Of a DNA stretch of 64,000 nt, positions 12,576 to 23,217 are shown piece by piece. How positions within the stretch are numbered: position 1 is the stretch's first letter; each line of letters opens with the position of its first letter. The translations under genes and the position numbers were made by a program. The DNA lies in assembly GCA_030762935.1 (NCBI GenBank), contig CM060900.1, positions 388,974,132 through 389,038,131 on the forward strand, written 5' to 3'. The notes under the pieces were generated by a model. It made no database searches. It was not told the DNA's origin and worked only from the letters and a program-made list of their open reading frames with translations. This stretch comes from Hymenopus coronatus (lineage: Eukaryota > Arthropoda > Insecta > Mantodea > Hymenopodidae).

Positions 12576-12644
<69 letters not shown>
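12576..12644. repeat. (AAT)n microsatellite
   Basis: Uninterrupted AAT/ATA triplet run of about 22 units. Confidence 0.95.
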
Positions 12645-12645
<1 letters not shown>

Positions 12646-13159
12646 TATGGAAAGGCATAGAAGTAAACAATTTACGCGTGAGTTAAGGGAGAAGGGAGGG
12701 GAGCATCATCTTTCTACACCGCAACGAAATATCACGAATTGATGTGAAGGAACCCGAGGCAGACAAGCAAATTAGCATTGAACAAGAGCGTTTTGCTGTT
12801 AGGTGTATTGCAATTTACTATTACTCCTGGACATTTTTACTTTTTTTGAAACAGCTATTTGAAAATTAGCATTAGTTTAGAATTGAACGGTTGAAAAATG
12901 ATCATTTTCCGAAACTGTGTTGAAAGATACTCACATATCGTAGATCCAAGTAGACGCAGCCGAAGGAAGCACACATAGTAAATGGAAGTGGTGGTATATA
13001 TTTGTGAGAAAGATAAAGGTCATAAATTAGAAAATATGATCACTATAAATTCAATGTACAAGTTCTTATAGGTTAATAGACTCAATATGAGGCTTATTGC
13101 TCTGTTTGAAATAAGGTTAGGACTAGAAAGAGAAACATAATACACATAGCTTCTAAGAT
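12645..13159. other. nothing recognised
   Basis: No coding or repeat signal seen. Confidence 0.5.
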
Positions 13160-13350
13160 GTTAAATTTTTTACAAGTGGTTTGAAAGAAAGCCAATTAAA
13201 ATAGATTAAGTAAAAAGGGACTACCGACTTTAGTAAACTTGGATAGGTAGTTAGACTGAAGAATTCAATGCCGTAGCCGGGGTTCGAACAACGGATCTCC
13301 CGGTCTCTAGCCGGTTGCTCTACCACTGAGCTACCATGGCAAAAGACAGG
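13160..13350 (-). mobile_element. SINE B copy
   Basis: The minus strand reads 'tgccatggtagctcagtggt', 'agagaccgggag', box B 'gttcgaaccccgg', then 'cggcattgaattcttcagtc' and a diverged tail. The tRNA-like head has good A and B boxes but weak acceptor-stem pairing, and the shared non-tRNA tail in copies at 13915 and 21784 makes it a SINE rather than a tRNA gene. Confidence 0.8.
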
Positions 13351-13459
13351 CATAGCATTGAATTTCTCAACTGACTCGTATATTTTCTGGTAAACCACAA
13401 GGTGATCTCAAATTATTTTGAGATGACAACCCTAATGGCGACTTACAATGTTGCAAGTA

Positions 13460-13890
13460 CGAGGGGCATACTGAAAGTCATGAGCAACACTGTTTTACAA
13501 TCTTAATATTTATTTTTAAGCCAAGCCAAATACATCATCATAATCTACAGACTTTCTTTCACTTTTCGACATAGTCTCCATTGTTTTGCACACATTTTTC
13601 CCATCGTTCTACAAGTTTGAAAATGCCCTTGTGATAGAACTCCGTTCCAGCTGCCCGCAGACCCTGACGCACTGCTTTCCGAATATCCTCCAGCGTCTCG
13701 TAGCGTTGGCCACGCATCTGCTCCTTCACAGAACCGAAAAGATGGTAGTTGGAAGGTGCCAAGTCGGGACTGTAGGGAGGATGTGGAAGAGTTTCCCACC
13801 CTAATGCCCTTTAAGTCCCAGGATTCATGGTGCTGCCAACTATTATGGACAATTGTGATAATTTTAACTGCTTCCTCCCAGGAACAGTGT
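13460..13890 (-). pseudogene. mariner transposase 3' remnant
   Basis: Minus-strand translation gives the C-terminal end of a mariner transposase. HPPYSPDLAPSNYHLF includes the third catalytic Asp of the DD34D triad. It is followed by VKEQMRGQRYETLEDI, FYHKGIFKLVERWEKC and NGDYVEK, with a stop at 13559. Downstream is a probable terminal inverted repeat (CGAGGGGCATACTGAAAGTC) next to a TA at 13458. Upstream of LGWETL there is an in-frame stop and only weak similarity (HNSWQHH for the HDNARPH region). The 5' two-thirds of the element and the opposite terminal repeat are absent. It is therefore a non-functional 5'-truncated fragment, bounded by a SINE B at 13915. Confidence 0.9.
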
Positions 13891-13914
13891 GTAGGACAGA
13901 AGAAATTCAATGTA

Positions 13915-14062
13915 TATTGTCATGGTAGCTCAGTGGTAGAGCAGCCGGCTAGAGACCGGGATGTCCGTGGTTCAAATCTCGGCTATGGCATTGAATTTTT
14001 CAGTCTGACTCTACATATCCAACTGCTGTCCTAAACACGGTTTCTGAGAGAAAACAATTAAA
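13915..14062 (+). mobile_element. SINE B copy
   Basis: It has the same head as 13160-13350 (CATGGTAGCTCAGTGGTAG, then GGTTCAAATC), followed by 'ggcattgaatttttcagtc' and 'tccaactgctgtcctaaa'. It lies inverted relative to 13160-13350, with the mariner fragment between them. Confidence 0.8.
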
Positions 14063-15132
14063 ACTATTTTAGTAAGCTTTGTAAGTAAATGGTGGTAACG
14101 ATTTGATGGTAAGTAAAACAAGTAAGGGAAGGAAAATTCGCATAAGAAAACCTGATTCAAGTGCATTTGTGGACGTAATACTACTCGTTTCAGGTAATTA
14201 TTAAGCGCATGGCCATTCTGCAACAACTTGAATAAGAGTACGCATATTCCGATATTAACCCCATGTCACGTTGAAAACGCTGTGGAATAAATCACGCTCC
14301 AGTTTTTATCGGCTGGGACACAATTTAGCAGGCAGCTTGGTGATACAGCTACCGCCTGCTCATTCAATAAAGCAGTTACTCGTTTGCATGTTTGCGCCGG
14401 AGATTGGCACGAAGCGGAAGCTTTCCTTAGGTGTCACCCTACTGCATCACTAGTGTATGCGATCCGGTCAATAAATCTTTCGGAATTTATAGCGCCTCTG
14501 AACGGACACCAGAGAATTTAGCGGGAGGTAATTATATGTATGCAGTGTAAGATTTGCATTCTATTAAATAAATTCCGCGATAAGGTCTTGAATGCATTTT
14601 GGACTTGTTTGAATGCACTTAGTTATGTGATTTAATATCACTTTCAAGCGGGAATCAACGTGTCTAATCATTAGGCGTTAGCTTTATTATCTGTTAGACA
14701 CTACTGGCAGGCGCGGAAGACGTGGACGGGCTTGGTACATTTATACTTAAGGCATGACAGTTAAGGTCTGAGAAGGCAGCCAATAGTGAAGAGGGGGGGG
14801 ATAAGAATAGCTAAACAAAACTAATTACAATGTTTTACGTACATATATTTTATTTCATACTTACGGCATTGTAGTGTTATATATTGTGTATATATTTCTC
14901 TTCAGTGTGTTTGTCTATTATAATAGCGTACATTAATGTATTTGAATAAGGTGTACTCTGTGTTGTAAATTTAAATACCTTCTTTTTATTTTGGTATTTA
15001 CTCTTTTAATTCCTTGTTATTGTTTTTTTAATATTGCTTACTATTTTGTGTATTGCAAAAGCACGTACAGTCTGTGGACCCGTGCGATTGTTGAAGCTCA
15101 ATGTATGATACTGTTATGTCAATAAATACACT
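14063..15132. other. nothing recognised
   Basis: No supported gene or repeat. A G8 run lies near 14792. Confidence 0.5.
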
Positions 15133-15216
15133 TATATAAAATCCAAGCTTTCGACCATTGCAGTCCCTGATGAAGACCATGGAGTGTGCAATGGTCGAAA
15201 GCTTGGATCTTATATA
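15133..15216. repeat. fold-back with hammerhead-like core
   Basis: Two 30-bp arms (15133-15162 and 15187-15216, one mismatch) surround a 24-nt loop. On the plus strand the loop and right arm carry CTGATGA (15167-15173), a GACCAT/ATGGTC stem (15175-15180 with 15191-15196) and GAAA (15197-15200). This is the order of a hammerhead ribozyme core. One extra A sits between CTGATGA and the stem, and the cleavage-site junction is not clean. Hammerhead motifs are known in Penelope-like retroelements and retrozymes. No reverse transcriptase is nearby. Confidence 0.5.
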
Positions 15217-16350
15217 CCTGACACGGCTGATCACCCGTGAAGCCATAATGAATTAATATTTCGTTAAATATTTTAAATCGCTAGAAGAGTTAATGGATTT
15301 AAAGGCTCTATTCTACGCTAGAGAGTTCGTTCGGAATATCCGTACTTAATTCTTAGCCCGAAGATTTTAACTTTTAAGATCTGACTAAAATTATAATTTA
15401 ATAAAGGTCATATTTTCAAGGACCTCATTAAGAATACAAATTGTTTATTAGACCTAAAAACCACAAAATTCTCTACCATTTACGAAGAGCAAAGCTTGTT
15501 CTTTTATGTTTTTGAGTTTCCCTTTAAAAAGTTACAGTTTGGATTAATTTTTGCATAAAGTTAAGGAAAATGAGTAAAAGCTGATAGAGTTGTGTTAACT
15601 TTTTATTTCTTCAAAACGTATCTAATTAATTGTTCTCCCTAAATTTAGTTTATATGGAATATAAACTTCTGAAAGTTAGTTTGGAAATATCCTTTGGCTA
15701 TTAATGACGAAACATCCTTCGTTTTATAATTAAAATGGGACTCGGAGCTAATATTCATCCAAACGAGTTGAAATTGTTAAATCATATGCCGAAAAGAAAT
15801 TTTTATGTTATTGTGAACTACAAACAGAGAATATGTTTTAATAATTGGAAGATTTAATAGCTAAATGTTTAAGAAATGTAGTTATATTTACGGACGCTCT
15901 TCAACTCATCTGCTAGCACAGGTTGCATGAGTAACTCCGTTGGCTCTCAGTTTGTCTGGGATGCAGTCATGTAGCTATTTTCAGCTTTTAATTACTTAAA
16001 TATTCGTATATGAAGCAGGCTTTGTGGAGTTTCAGTCTCAGACTCAGAAACCGTTGTCAAACTGAGTTTTCATAATAATTCAGCCAATGTATGGATAACT
16101 GTGGCTTAATGTAAGATCTAATGCTTGTGAAATGCCTTTATAATAATTTGTTTGTTTTGTAATATTACTGCGGATTAATTGCTCAACCATCTGCCTCCTT
16201 ATTGCAGCTACACACTCATAACTTGCAAGGGTTAATTATTTTTATCTGGCGTTCTACGCAAATATAACTAAAAAGCTTGCATTTTTAACGTCATAAGTTG
16301 TAGTAAGCGGCGCAATTTAGGATAGCACGGTTGTCTTTCTCCAAATACAT
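15217..16350. other. nothing recognised
   Basis: AT-rich sequence with no supported feature. Confidence 0.5.
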
Positions 16351-16352
16351 TG

Positions 16353-16385
16353 ATGAGTATGTATGTATGTATGTGTGTGTATGTA
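16353..16385. repeat. (TGTA)n microsatellite, left part
   Basis: TATG/TGTA repeats immediately left of the SINE D at 16405. The same repeat resumes on its right side at 16690. Confidence 0.85.
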
Positions 16386-16404
16386 AAAAATATGGAAATG
16401 GCGT

Positions 16405-16689
16405 GTTATTTATGGACGCTCTTTAACTGCTTTGGTTCTCAGCGTCCCATTCTATTTTGGGCGTGAAAGATCGCTTAATTTTGCTCAGAGGCCTCTCTTA
16501 TCAGGCTTGAGGTTCCTTTACGTGCCGTAAATCTACGACACGGGACCCACGGCTTTACTTCCCTTCCGAAGGAAGCCATGCTAAGGATTTTTACGCCCGA
16601 AAAAATCCATCATCCTCCGCCGGGTTTGAACCCGCGACCTTGGGTATATGAAGTTAGCATGGTAACCATTACACCACCGAGGGCGACTG
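16405..16689 (-). mobile_element. SINE D, near full-length
   Basis: On the minus strand the head is 'tcggtggtgtaatggttacc' with box B 'gggttcaaacccg'. The body follows with 'cgggcgtaaaaatccttagc', 'gaagtaaagccgtgggtccc', 'ctctgagcaaaattaagc', 'tttcacgcccaaaatagaat' and 'agagcgtccataaat'. Copies lie at 21082, 27069, 33281 and 50420. It sits inside a TGTA microsatellite. Confidence 0.9.
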
Positions 16690-16777
16690 TGTATGTATGT
16701 ATGAATGTATGTATGTATGCCTGCGTGTGTGTATGTATGTATGTATATGTTATTATGCTTATCATTATTATTATTAC

Positions 16778-16832
<55 letters not shown>
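16690..16832. repeat. (TGTA)n then (ATT)n microsatellites
   Basis: TGTA repeats with one variant segment (16690-16755) are followed by a pure ATT/TTA array (about 16759-16832). All overlapping reading frames here are low-complexity artefacts. Confidence 0.9.
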
Positions 16833-16834
<2 letters not shown>

Positions 16835-17008
16835 CTCCATACAAGTATATGTGTTGGTTTACTGGCTCTAACTCAAAACTATTAAATGTAAATAATATAT
16901 TTCAATAATGCTGAAAAGACATTGTTCACCACTAATATGCTTTGCTGCTATGAATCTTAATAAAATCTTATTTTCAGAGTAAATTAAGTTAATACTGTAA
17001 GATTTAAG
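16833..17008. other. nothing recognised
   Basis: Short AT-rich segment without a supported feature. Confidence 0.4.
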
Positions 17009-17062
17009 TGGCCGCGCCGTGGTCGAGAGTTTGGACCACTGGTCTCTACACCAAGACAAACA
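17009..17062 (+). mobile_element. SINE A head fragment
   Basis: 'gtggccgcgccgtggtcgag' then 'ttggaccactggtctct' matches the head of SINE A. Sequence after 17050 does not match, so this is a short truncated piece. Confidence 0.6.
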
Positions 17063-18477
17063 AACATGCTTAATAATAGGTACGTACAGCTGAATATAAT
17101 AGAATACTGTATATATTATACCTGTAGTTCCAGCACTATTCATTATTACGCCGCCATCAATAAGACCCACCAACATGTATAATTACCGCTATAGGCAGCT
17201 AAAATTTGAGCTGTAAGCACTGATCGAACATAACGTTTCAATCATAATTAGTTGTATTTCAATATCGGTGGGACATTCCGCAAAAGTGCCTTGTTAGAGA
17301 AAATAGACACACTTATTTGCGTGTGCCATTCCCACTTGGAAGTACTAGCCAATCTAAAAACATACTACTCCTAATAAGAAAACGTATAAGCCCATAATGG
17401 CTCAAATATTGATATATTGTTGTTCATTACATTACCATTCTTAATAGCCAATAAAGTATCTGCAGTTATACCTCTAACAGCATGGTGTGGTTATTTAAAA
17501 AGAAAAAAAAAACACATAAAAATCACTAATACATAGCCAAGTAAGTTCTGGACAGATTTCTTTGCTGACTAATGAACGGAGAAACCTATCACTCACTTTT
17601 TTAAGCCAAAGAAAAATTCTGACTGATATTAACAAATGTGCAACATTTACTGCACTAACGGATATTTGCGTGCTTTACGGAGTAAGATGGTGTACTATTA
17701 AAGCCTGCTACCTGTAGTTTTTCTCACTCAAGTACTCTCTACCAAACTGAAGTTCTCTCCAAACGTTTTCCATATCCCTCACAAACAGAACCTGAAGAGC
17801 GCTTGAATTCCTCTCATTATATTCTTAATTTTTTTCTGTAACACAGCGTTTCTTCATTCTCCTTACTTTCTGAGAAGTGATATTCTTTTAAGACGTTTTG
17901 TTCTTCACAAGCGTCATAAACATCAAAGCTCCGTTTATTCCTTAATTGTATACAGCTTAAATTAATATTACCAGCTACGGGTTTGTTTCTGCGTTGCAAA
18001 TAAAAGCAGACGGATCATAGTCTTATTATATCGAAGTTTACAGATAAAATGAGTCCTTAATTTGCATGGAACTGAGATGAGAAAAAATTCTAAAAAGGAC
18101 CGTATACCTGCTACATCGTGCAGCGAGATAAAGGAAAAGAACTTAAGATGCTTTCAGGTTATCATGAATATCCAGGAACATAGCATTCCTAGCAGGATTT
18201 GTGTAATTCTGCTGGTAAAATTTGTTTGAAACCTTAATGCGCTTTTAGAACTCGTAAAAGTAGATATTTAATGAAATCTAAGCGACTAGTGTTTTGATTT
18301 TGATTCTGTATAAGGAAGATTTATATTTAAATGATTAATTTTTATGATTTTCTATCGGATTGCGTATCTCCATATTAGACGGAAGATTAACTAAAATATA
18401 ACAAAGGAGGCTAGGGTGGGGTGGGGTCTCAGCAACGATACAGTGAGGATTTGTAACTACTGTCTATAAAGATGTGC
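17063..18477. other. nothing recognised; GGGGT run 18411-18428
   Basis: No gene. A short G-rich tract (GGGTGGGGTGGGG) occurs near 18414. Confidence 0.5.
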
Positions 18478-18835
18478 TGCGAGAGGGAGGGTTGATTGAG
18501 AGGAGACACCAGGTGGCCGGAACTAGGAGTGAAGTGACATCAATGACAGGTCCCTAGAGTTTGCAGGCAGACAAAGGACTCTCGTTCCATCTAGAGGGCC
18601 TAGCGACCCCCAACCGAGTGATGCATATACTCCGGCAACAAGCCGAAAGTCGAGAAATGGAGAAGATTCAACAAAGAGCACTCTTTTTGCCGTCACTCTG
18701 CCTTGAAACACCATTCGGCGGTACATCAAACCCTGAAACAGATTCAATGGACCAGAGTCGGCCTTCGCTGGGAATCATACCCGGGACTTCCCAAATGCGA
18801 ATCGCACGCCACTTCGATCTGTATCACGAAGGTAA
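18478..18835 (-). mobile_element. SINE C-type copy
   Basis: The minus-strand head reads 'gaagtggcgtgcgattcgc', 'atttgggaagtcccgggtat', 'gattccc', like the head of 3890-4345. The body is diverged. ORFs on both strands here match SINE sequence and are not genes. Confidence 0.65.
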
Positions 18836-20339
18836 GTGTGTGATTAGCAAATAAAGTTAGAAAAAAACACTAATTTTTCCTTTGAATAAAGTAGATAATG
18901 TTAGACAGCAAACAAAATATAATAGCTCTCAAGGTTTATTAATACGGAGGATAACTTTAGACCTTTCTGTTCTGTGAGGTTCTATTTAAGTGTATTAATA
19001 GTGCAGCAGTAAGTGTGTCCAGGACCAACAGACACGGTGGAGCTGAAGCTAACCCTTTCCTCTACAGCAATGAGTTGTGCTCGTAACTCGGAACCTCAGC
19101 TTTAGGGGTCAAAGTGAGTAAATGCAGTTAAAATTACGCTTAGGGTGCTTCAGTCACTTTTTGATGACAATAAGTCACTAAAATAATAATAATAATCCAA
19201 CAACATGCTCAGCATATTTACTCCCAGCTCAGTAATACGGAAATACAGCATTAGCTAGCGATGAACTCCTGAAAATAAAATTATTTGTTTGTTAACGACT
19301 CTGTCAATTGCCAGGATCATATCAGCGCCGCAGGTGTTCCAGAATTTCGTTCCGCAGGAGTTCTTTAAGTATACTTTAATATAATAGGTCAGGACCGGGT
19401 TTGAACGACGTTGAACCCCGAAATGGGTACACGTGATCACTTTGAAATTTTGGAGCAATTGTGGTTAAACATTTATAATGTACAAATATTTTAGCTAACA
19501 TTTTTCTACTAGTTTAAACCTAAAATACAATAGTATTCTTGTACAACACAAAATTAAAATTTTCCGATGCTTTCCGAGTTCAGAGACGTGGTTAACACTA
19601 TTGTGCGAGATTGTTTTCAAATTTCTTGTTAGGTACCGCTCATATTGGACGTTTATACTGCATGCTCAGAATTCTTCTGCTGGAACTACTTCATCTTGTG
19701 TGAAGACATTCTATTGCATTGGTCTAGTATTTATCAAAGTAAAAGAATTTCATATAGTGTAAATAAAGTATGTTAAAAGGTGCAATATTGTATAAATTAG
19801 TAGAATTTTCTTTTATTGATAAACCTATGTTTATAATCGCTTTGTTTATAGCCAGGGTGTCTGAAATATGGAAGAGAGCTTAGACAGCGCGAATGAAAAC
19901 AATCAGGAAAAGAATCTGAAGTGCTGAAAATGAACAGAAACATTCTAATCAGCTCCTGAAGATAGCCATCCTCAGCTTCGATATCTACACTTTGTGCATC
20001 ACCTGGATATGAAGTAGAAATCTTGGAAAGGATTCAAACTCGGTGTTCTGTGTGTCCAAAGTAGTGTTCGTTGACATAAGTTGTCTGCTTCAGTTATATG
20101 CCTCTCCTTCCTTGAAAACATGGCGTGGATTAAATGAGTATCAGAGCCTTTAGATCTATAAATCACATAAATATTGCGCATCGTTATTTCTTCAATTTTA
20201 AGTATACCCATTGGCTGAAATTTGGTCAAAATTATTAAAAACCTTAAAAAATGGCATTTATGTCCAAAAAATACTTTAAAACTGTAGCTTCCATTACACC
20301 TACTATGTATTTTCTCTCAGAACCCTTTGTAGCTTCAGC
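18836..20339. other. nothing recognised
   Basis: No supported gene or repeat copy. Confidence 0.5.
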
Positions 20340-20575
20340 ACGGGCCTAATGATTATCGCCTCTCACCTAGACTACCTATGTTCGAACCCAAGCGACAGTA
20401 TGTGAGATTTGTGATGGACAAAGAGGCACAGGGGTGGGTTTTCTCCGAGTTCTCCGGTTTCCCCCGTCATCTTATTCCACCGGTGCTCCATCTTCATTCC
20501 ATGTATCACCAGTGTAATCGCCTGCGGTGCCACAAGTGGTAAAAGCGGGGTTAAACACTACTAAAAAAAGCCCGG
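20340..20575 (+). mobile_element. SINE A copy, head decayed
   Basis: The first about 20 bp of the tRNA head are gone. The rest matches: 'cgcctctcacctagac', box B 'gttcgaacccaagcgac', 'tctccggtttcccccg', 'attccaccggtgctcc', 'cgcctgcggtgccacaag', 'ggttaaacactactaaaa'. Confidence 0.85.
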
Positions 20576-21081
20576 GACCATTAAATGCCAATGACCACTA
20601 CCTAACGGTTTACATTTTTTTCCAATGTCTTCTGGTCTACGTTGACTTTCCTTACACGCATGTAAATGTTACATACGGTATAGTTTGTAATAACCTTGTT
20701 GACATTTTCAACATAGACTCATAAAAAATGAATTTAAACAATGACTAATGGTTTTTGCTACGATTTTAAGTGTTCAAGACATGGTACAATTAATTTGACC
20801 ATGAGATTAAATTGTTAGGCAAATCATGCTTAAATCTTTAAAAAATTGTGAGTCAACCAGAAGAGTGAAAACAGAAATGCATATTCAATTTTGTGTATTA
20901 GCCTTTAAATAATATAACAATATTTTTATTTTCGTCATAATTATTGTTAGGGTTGCTGCCTCGTGTGCAACGGTAGACTAATAAACGTATAATGCAGGTT
21001 TTCAGTATAAAACCTGACCGCTTGCTTGGGATTTAGCGTTTGGGTGGCACGACATATTAGAGCCCAACTTTAAATTAAGTT
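20576..21081. other. nothing recognised
   Basis: AT-rich spacer without a supported feature. Confidence 0.5.
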
Positions 21082-21358
21082 TTATTTATGGATGCTCTTT
21101 TAAGCGTTATGGTTCTCAGCGTCCTATTCTGTATTGGGCGTGTAAGACCGCTTAATTTTGCTTAGATACCTCTTGTGGTTCTTTATGTGCCGTAACTCTA
21201 CGAATGGTTCCAACGGCTTTACTTCCCTTCAGAAGTAAGCCTACTAAGGATTTTTACGCCCGAAAAATATTCATCTTCCTCCGTCGAGTTTGAACCCGCG
21301 ACCTTAGGAATCACAGGCTAGCATGTACCCCTAGACCGGAGGACGACAAGCTTTAAGC
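21082..21358 (-). mobile_element. SINE D, near full-length
   Basis: It matches 16405-16689 along its full length in the same orientation: 'tttatttatggatgctc', 'cttaattttgcttagatacc', 'ggctttacttcccttc', 'ggatttttacgcccgaaaa' and box B complement 'gagtttgaacccgcgacc'. The head end is diverged. Confidence 0.88.
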
Positions 21359-21783
21359 CGGTCTTCGGTGTTCTTAAATCTCTACTCCTGTAAAGCTGTA
21401 CACAAAATATAACAAAATAAACTCTTACCTCACAATAAAATATGTAAATGTCGTCCGTACACATATTTTTCTTGAGCACTCTAATGTTGCGTATTTCAGT
21501 TCACATGTTTTCCTCAAGTTCCCGAGTGATTTTCGTGAACAAAGTTCAAATTATCGTCAATTTGGACTAATTTTTCTGCTACTATCACTGTGTGTTTTCC
21601 TATGGTTTTTTATCTTTTACTGATACAGTAGTATCAAATTTGTGAATTAATTACTTCTACCTCACTAGCAGCAGTAGCGCAGACGCCATTAATTTATGCC
21701 ATTTCAAAATAACTTGAGATCTCCTTGTGCTTTTTTGACAAAATTTCAAGCAAGTTACGGAATTTAATGCAGTGTCGGTATAT
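21359..21783. other. nothing recognised
   Basis: No supported feature between SINE D and SINE B. Confidence 0.5.
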
Positions 21784-21900
21784 TACCTTAGTAGCTCAGT
21801 GGTTAGAGAAACTGGACGGAGACCAGGAGATCATAGTTCAAATCCAGGCTATGGAATTGAATTTTTCAGTCTGACTCTAACTTTCTAGTATCAAATGTAT
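21784..21900 (+). mobile_element. SINE B copy
   Basis: Head 'ttagtagctcagtggttaga', box B 'agttcaaatccagg', then 'gaattgaatttttcagtc', 'tgactctaactttc'. It is the same family as 13915. Confidence 0.8.
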
Positions 21901-22740
21901 TAACAAGATCGTGAATTGAAATTTAGGAAGGAGGGAATTGTGCAGGAAACTTCAGGATGAACTTTTCATGAACGCTACGAGCGATTGGTATTTAAAAGAA
22001 ACATTTGCATACAAATTTACATTGTTCTATACATGCCTTCCTATCTTCAGAAAGTAAAGTGGACTTCTGGCGCTAATGAACAAGCTGTAACCAAAGACAG
22101 AAATTCCATCGTGAACGTGGGGTGTAGAGTGTGGGGAAGCCAACCAGTATTGGCTCTAACGTACAAAACTCTACGACCGGTAATGCTTTATAACGAATAC
22201 CCCGAGTAATTTTCTCTTTTTTATCACAAAAATAAAACATATGTGGGTGAAAATTGAAATACACTTATAATTGCGACACAGCTAAATATTAAAATAAAAT
22301 GAAAATATTTAGATAAAATTTGAAAGTATTAGACATCTGACCTATGGGTAACCTTAAGTAGAAGTGGACACTAAAAGCAGAAAGTATATAACAGATACAT
22401 CCAGATATTGCTGACCGTTTCATGAAATGTTCAGATATCAAAGTTACACTGATCGAAACGGCAAAGTCGCGATTTAGATCTGCCCATCGCAGGAAATGAA
22501 GGATGCGAATGTGCTATTAAAACTCCCGAGGAGGGGAAAAACAGGTTTATTACAAATTTCACCGACTCGACTGCTGTACGTCAATTCCAGTAAAAAGTAA
22601 TATCACTTATATCCGGGAGTAAATCGAGCACAAGTGTGAAGCGTGGATAAATCATATTCTCACATCAGTTTGTACGCTTTGGGAAATGAGGACAGGAAAT
22701 GAGAACAGCATAGTTTCAAAGTCGCGCCTGGTTACACATT

Positions 22741-22775
<35 letters not shown>

Positions 22776-23216
22776 GCACTGGAAGAATATTTAATGTTAA
22801 TAACATTTACACAATTGAGCGCTTGTTGTACAAAGCTCATCGGTAGGGAAGTGCAAAACGGTTCTTATCTGGAGTTTTGTGTGTTAAACTTAAGTCATTC
22901 ACTTTCATTCCAGCTCCATCATGCGATATTTACGAGGTATATTGGACCTGTTATGTAGTGATTTCTTATCCAGGGAAATTTCTAGCTCGGGAGTACGCCA
23001 CTCTGTGCACATGCTGACAAGGGAGCAACTCATAGCGCATAGGTCGAAACAACAACTTACGGACGTGAATCATAATTTATCCCAGGGACAATTAAATTTA
23101 AGTAGACGAAGAATAATGATTCTTGGAGTCTGTGTTCGTTTCTGGAAAATAATACAGTGGCACGAAATCATGTGGGTTTTGCAACAAACCCGTTGACGCT
23201 TGTCGTATTGTAAGAT
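21901..23216. other. no supported gene; poly-T 22744-22772
   Basis: A run of 29 T lies at 22744-22772, possibly the tail of a minus-strand retroelement, but no recognisable SINE body follows. A 91-codon ORF (22921-23196) has no domain I recognise and I do not call it. Confidence 0.45.
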
Positions 23217-23217
23217 A

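Noticed and set aside
13919..13991. Possible functional tRNA gene
   Set aside because: A and B boxes are present but the acceptor stem pairs poorly, and the same head plus non-tRNA tail recurs at 13160 and 21784, so it is a SINE head.
22921..23196. 91-codon plus-strand ORF just upstream of the Tc1-like element
   Set aside because: No recognised domain, no supporting splice or promoter signal, and the element's TIR begins after it, so it is not part of the transposon.
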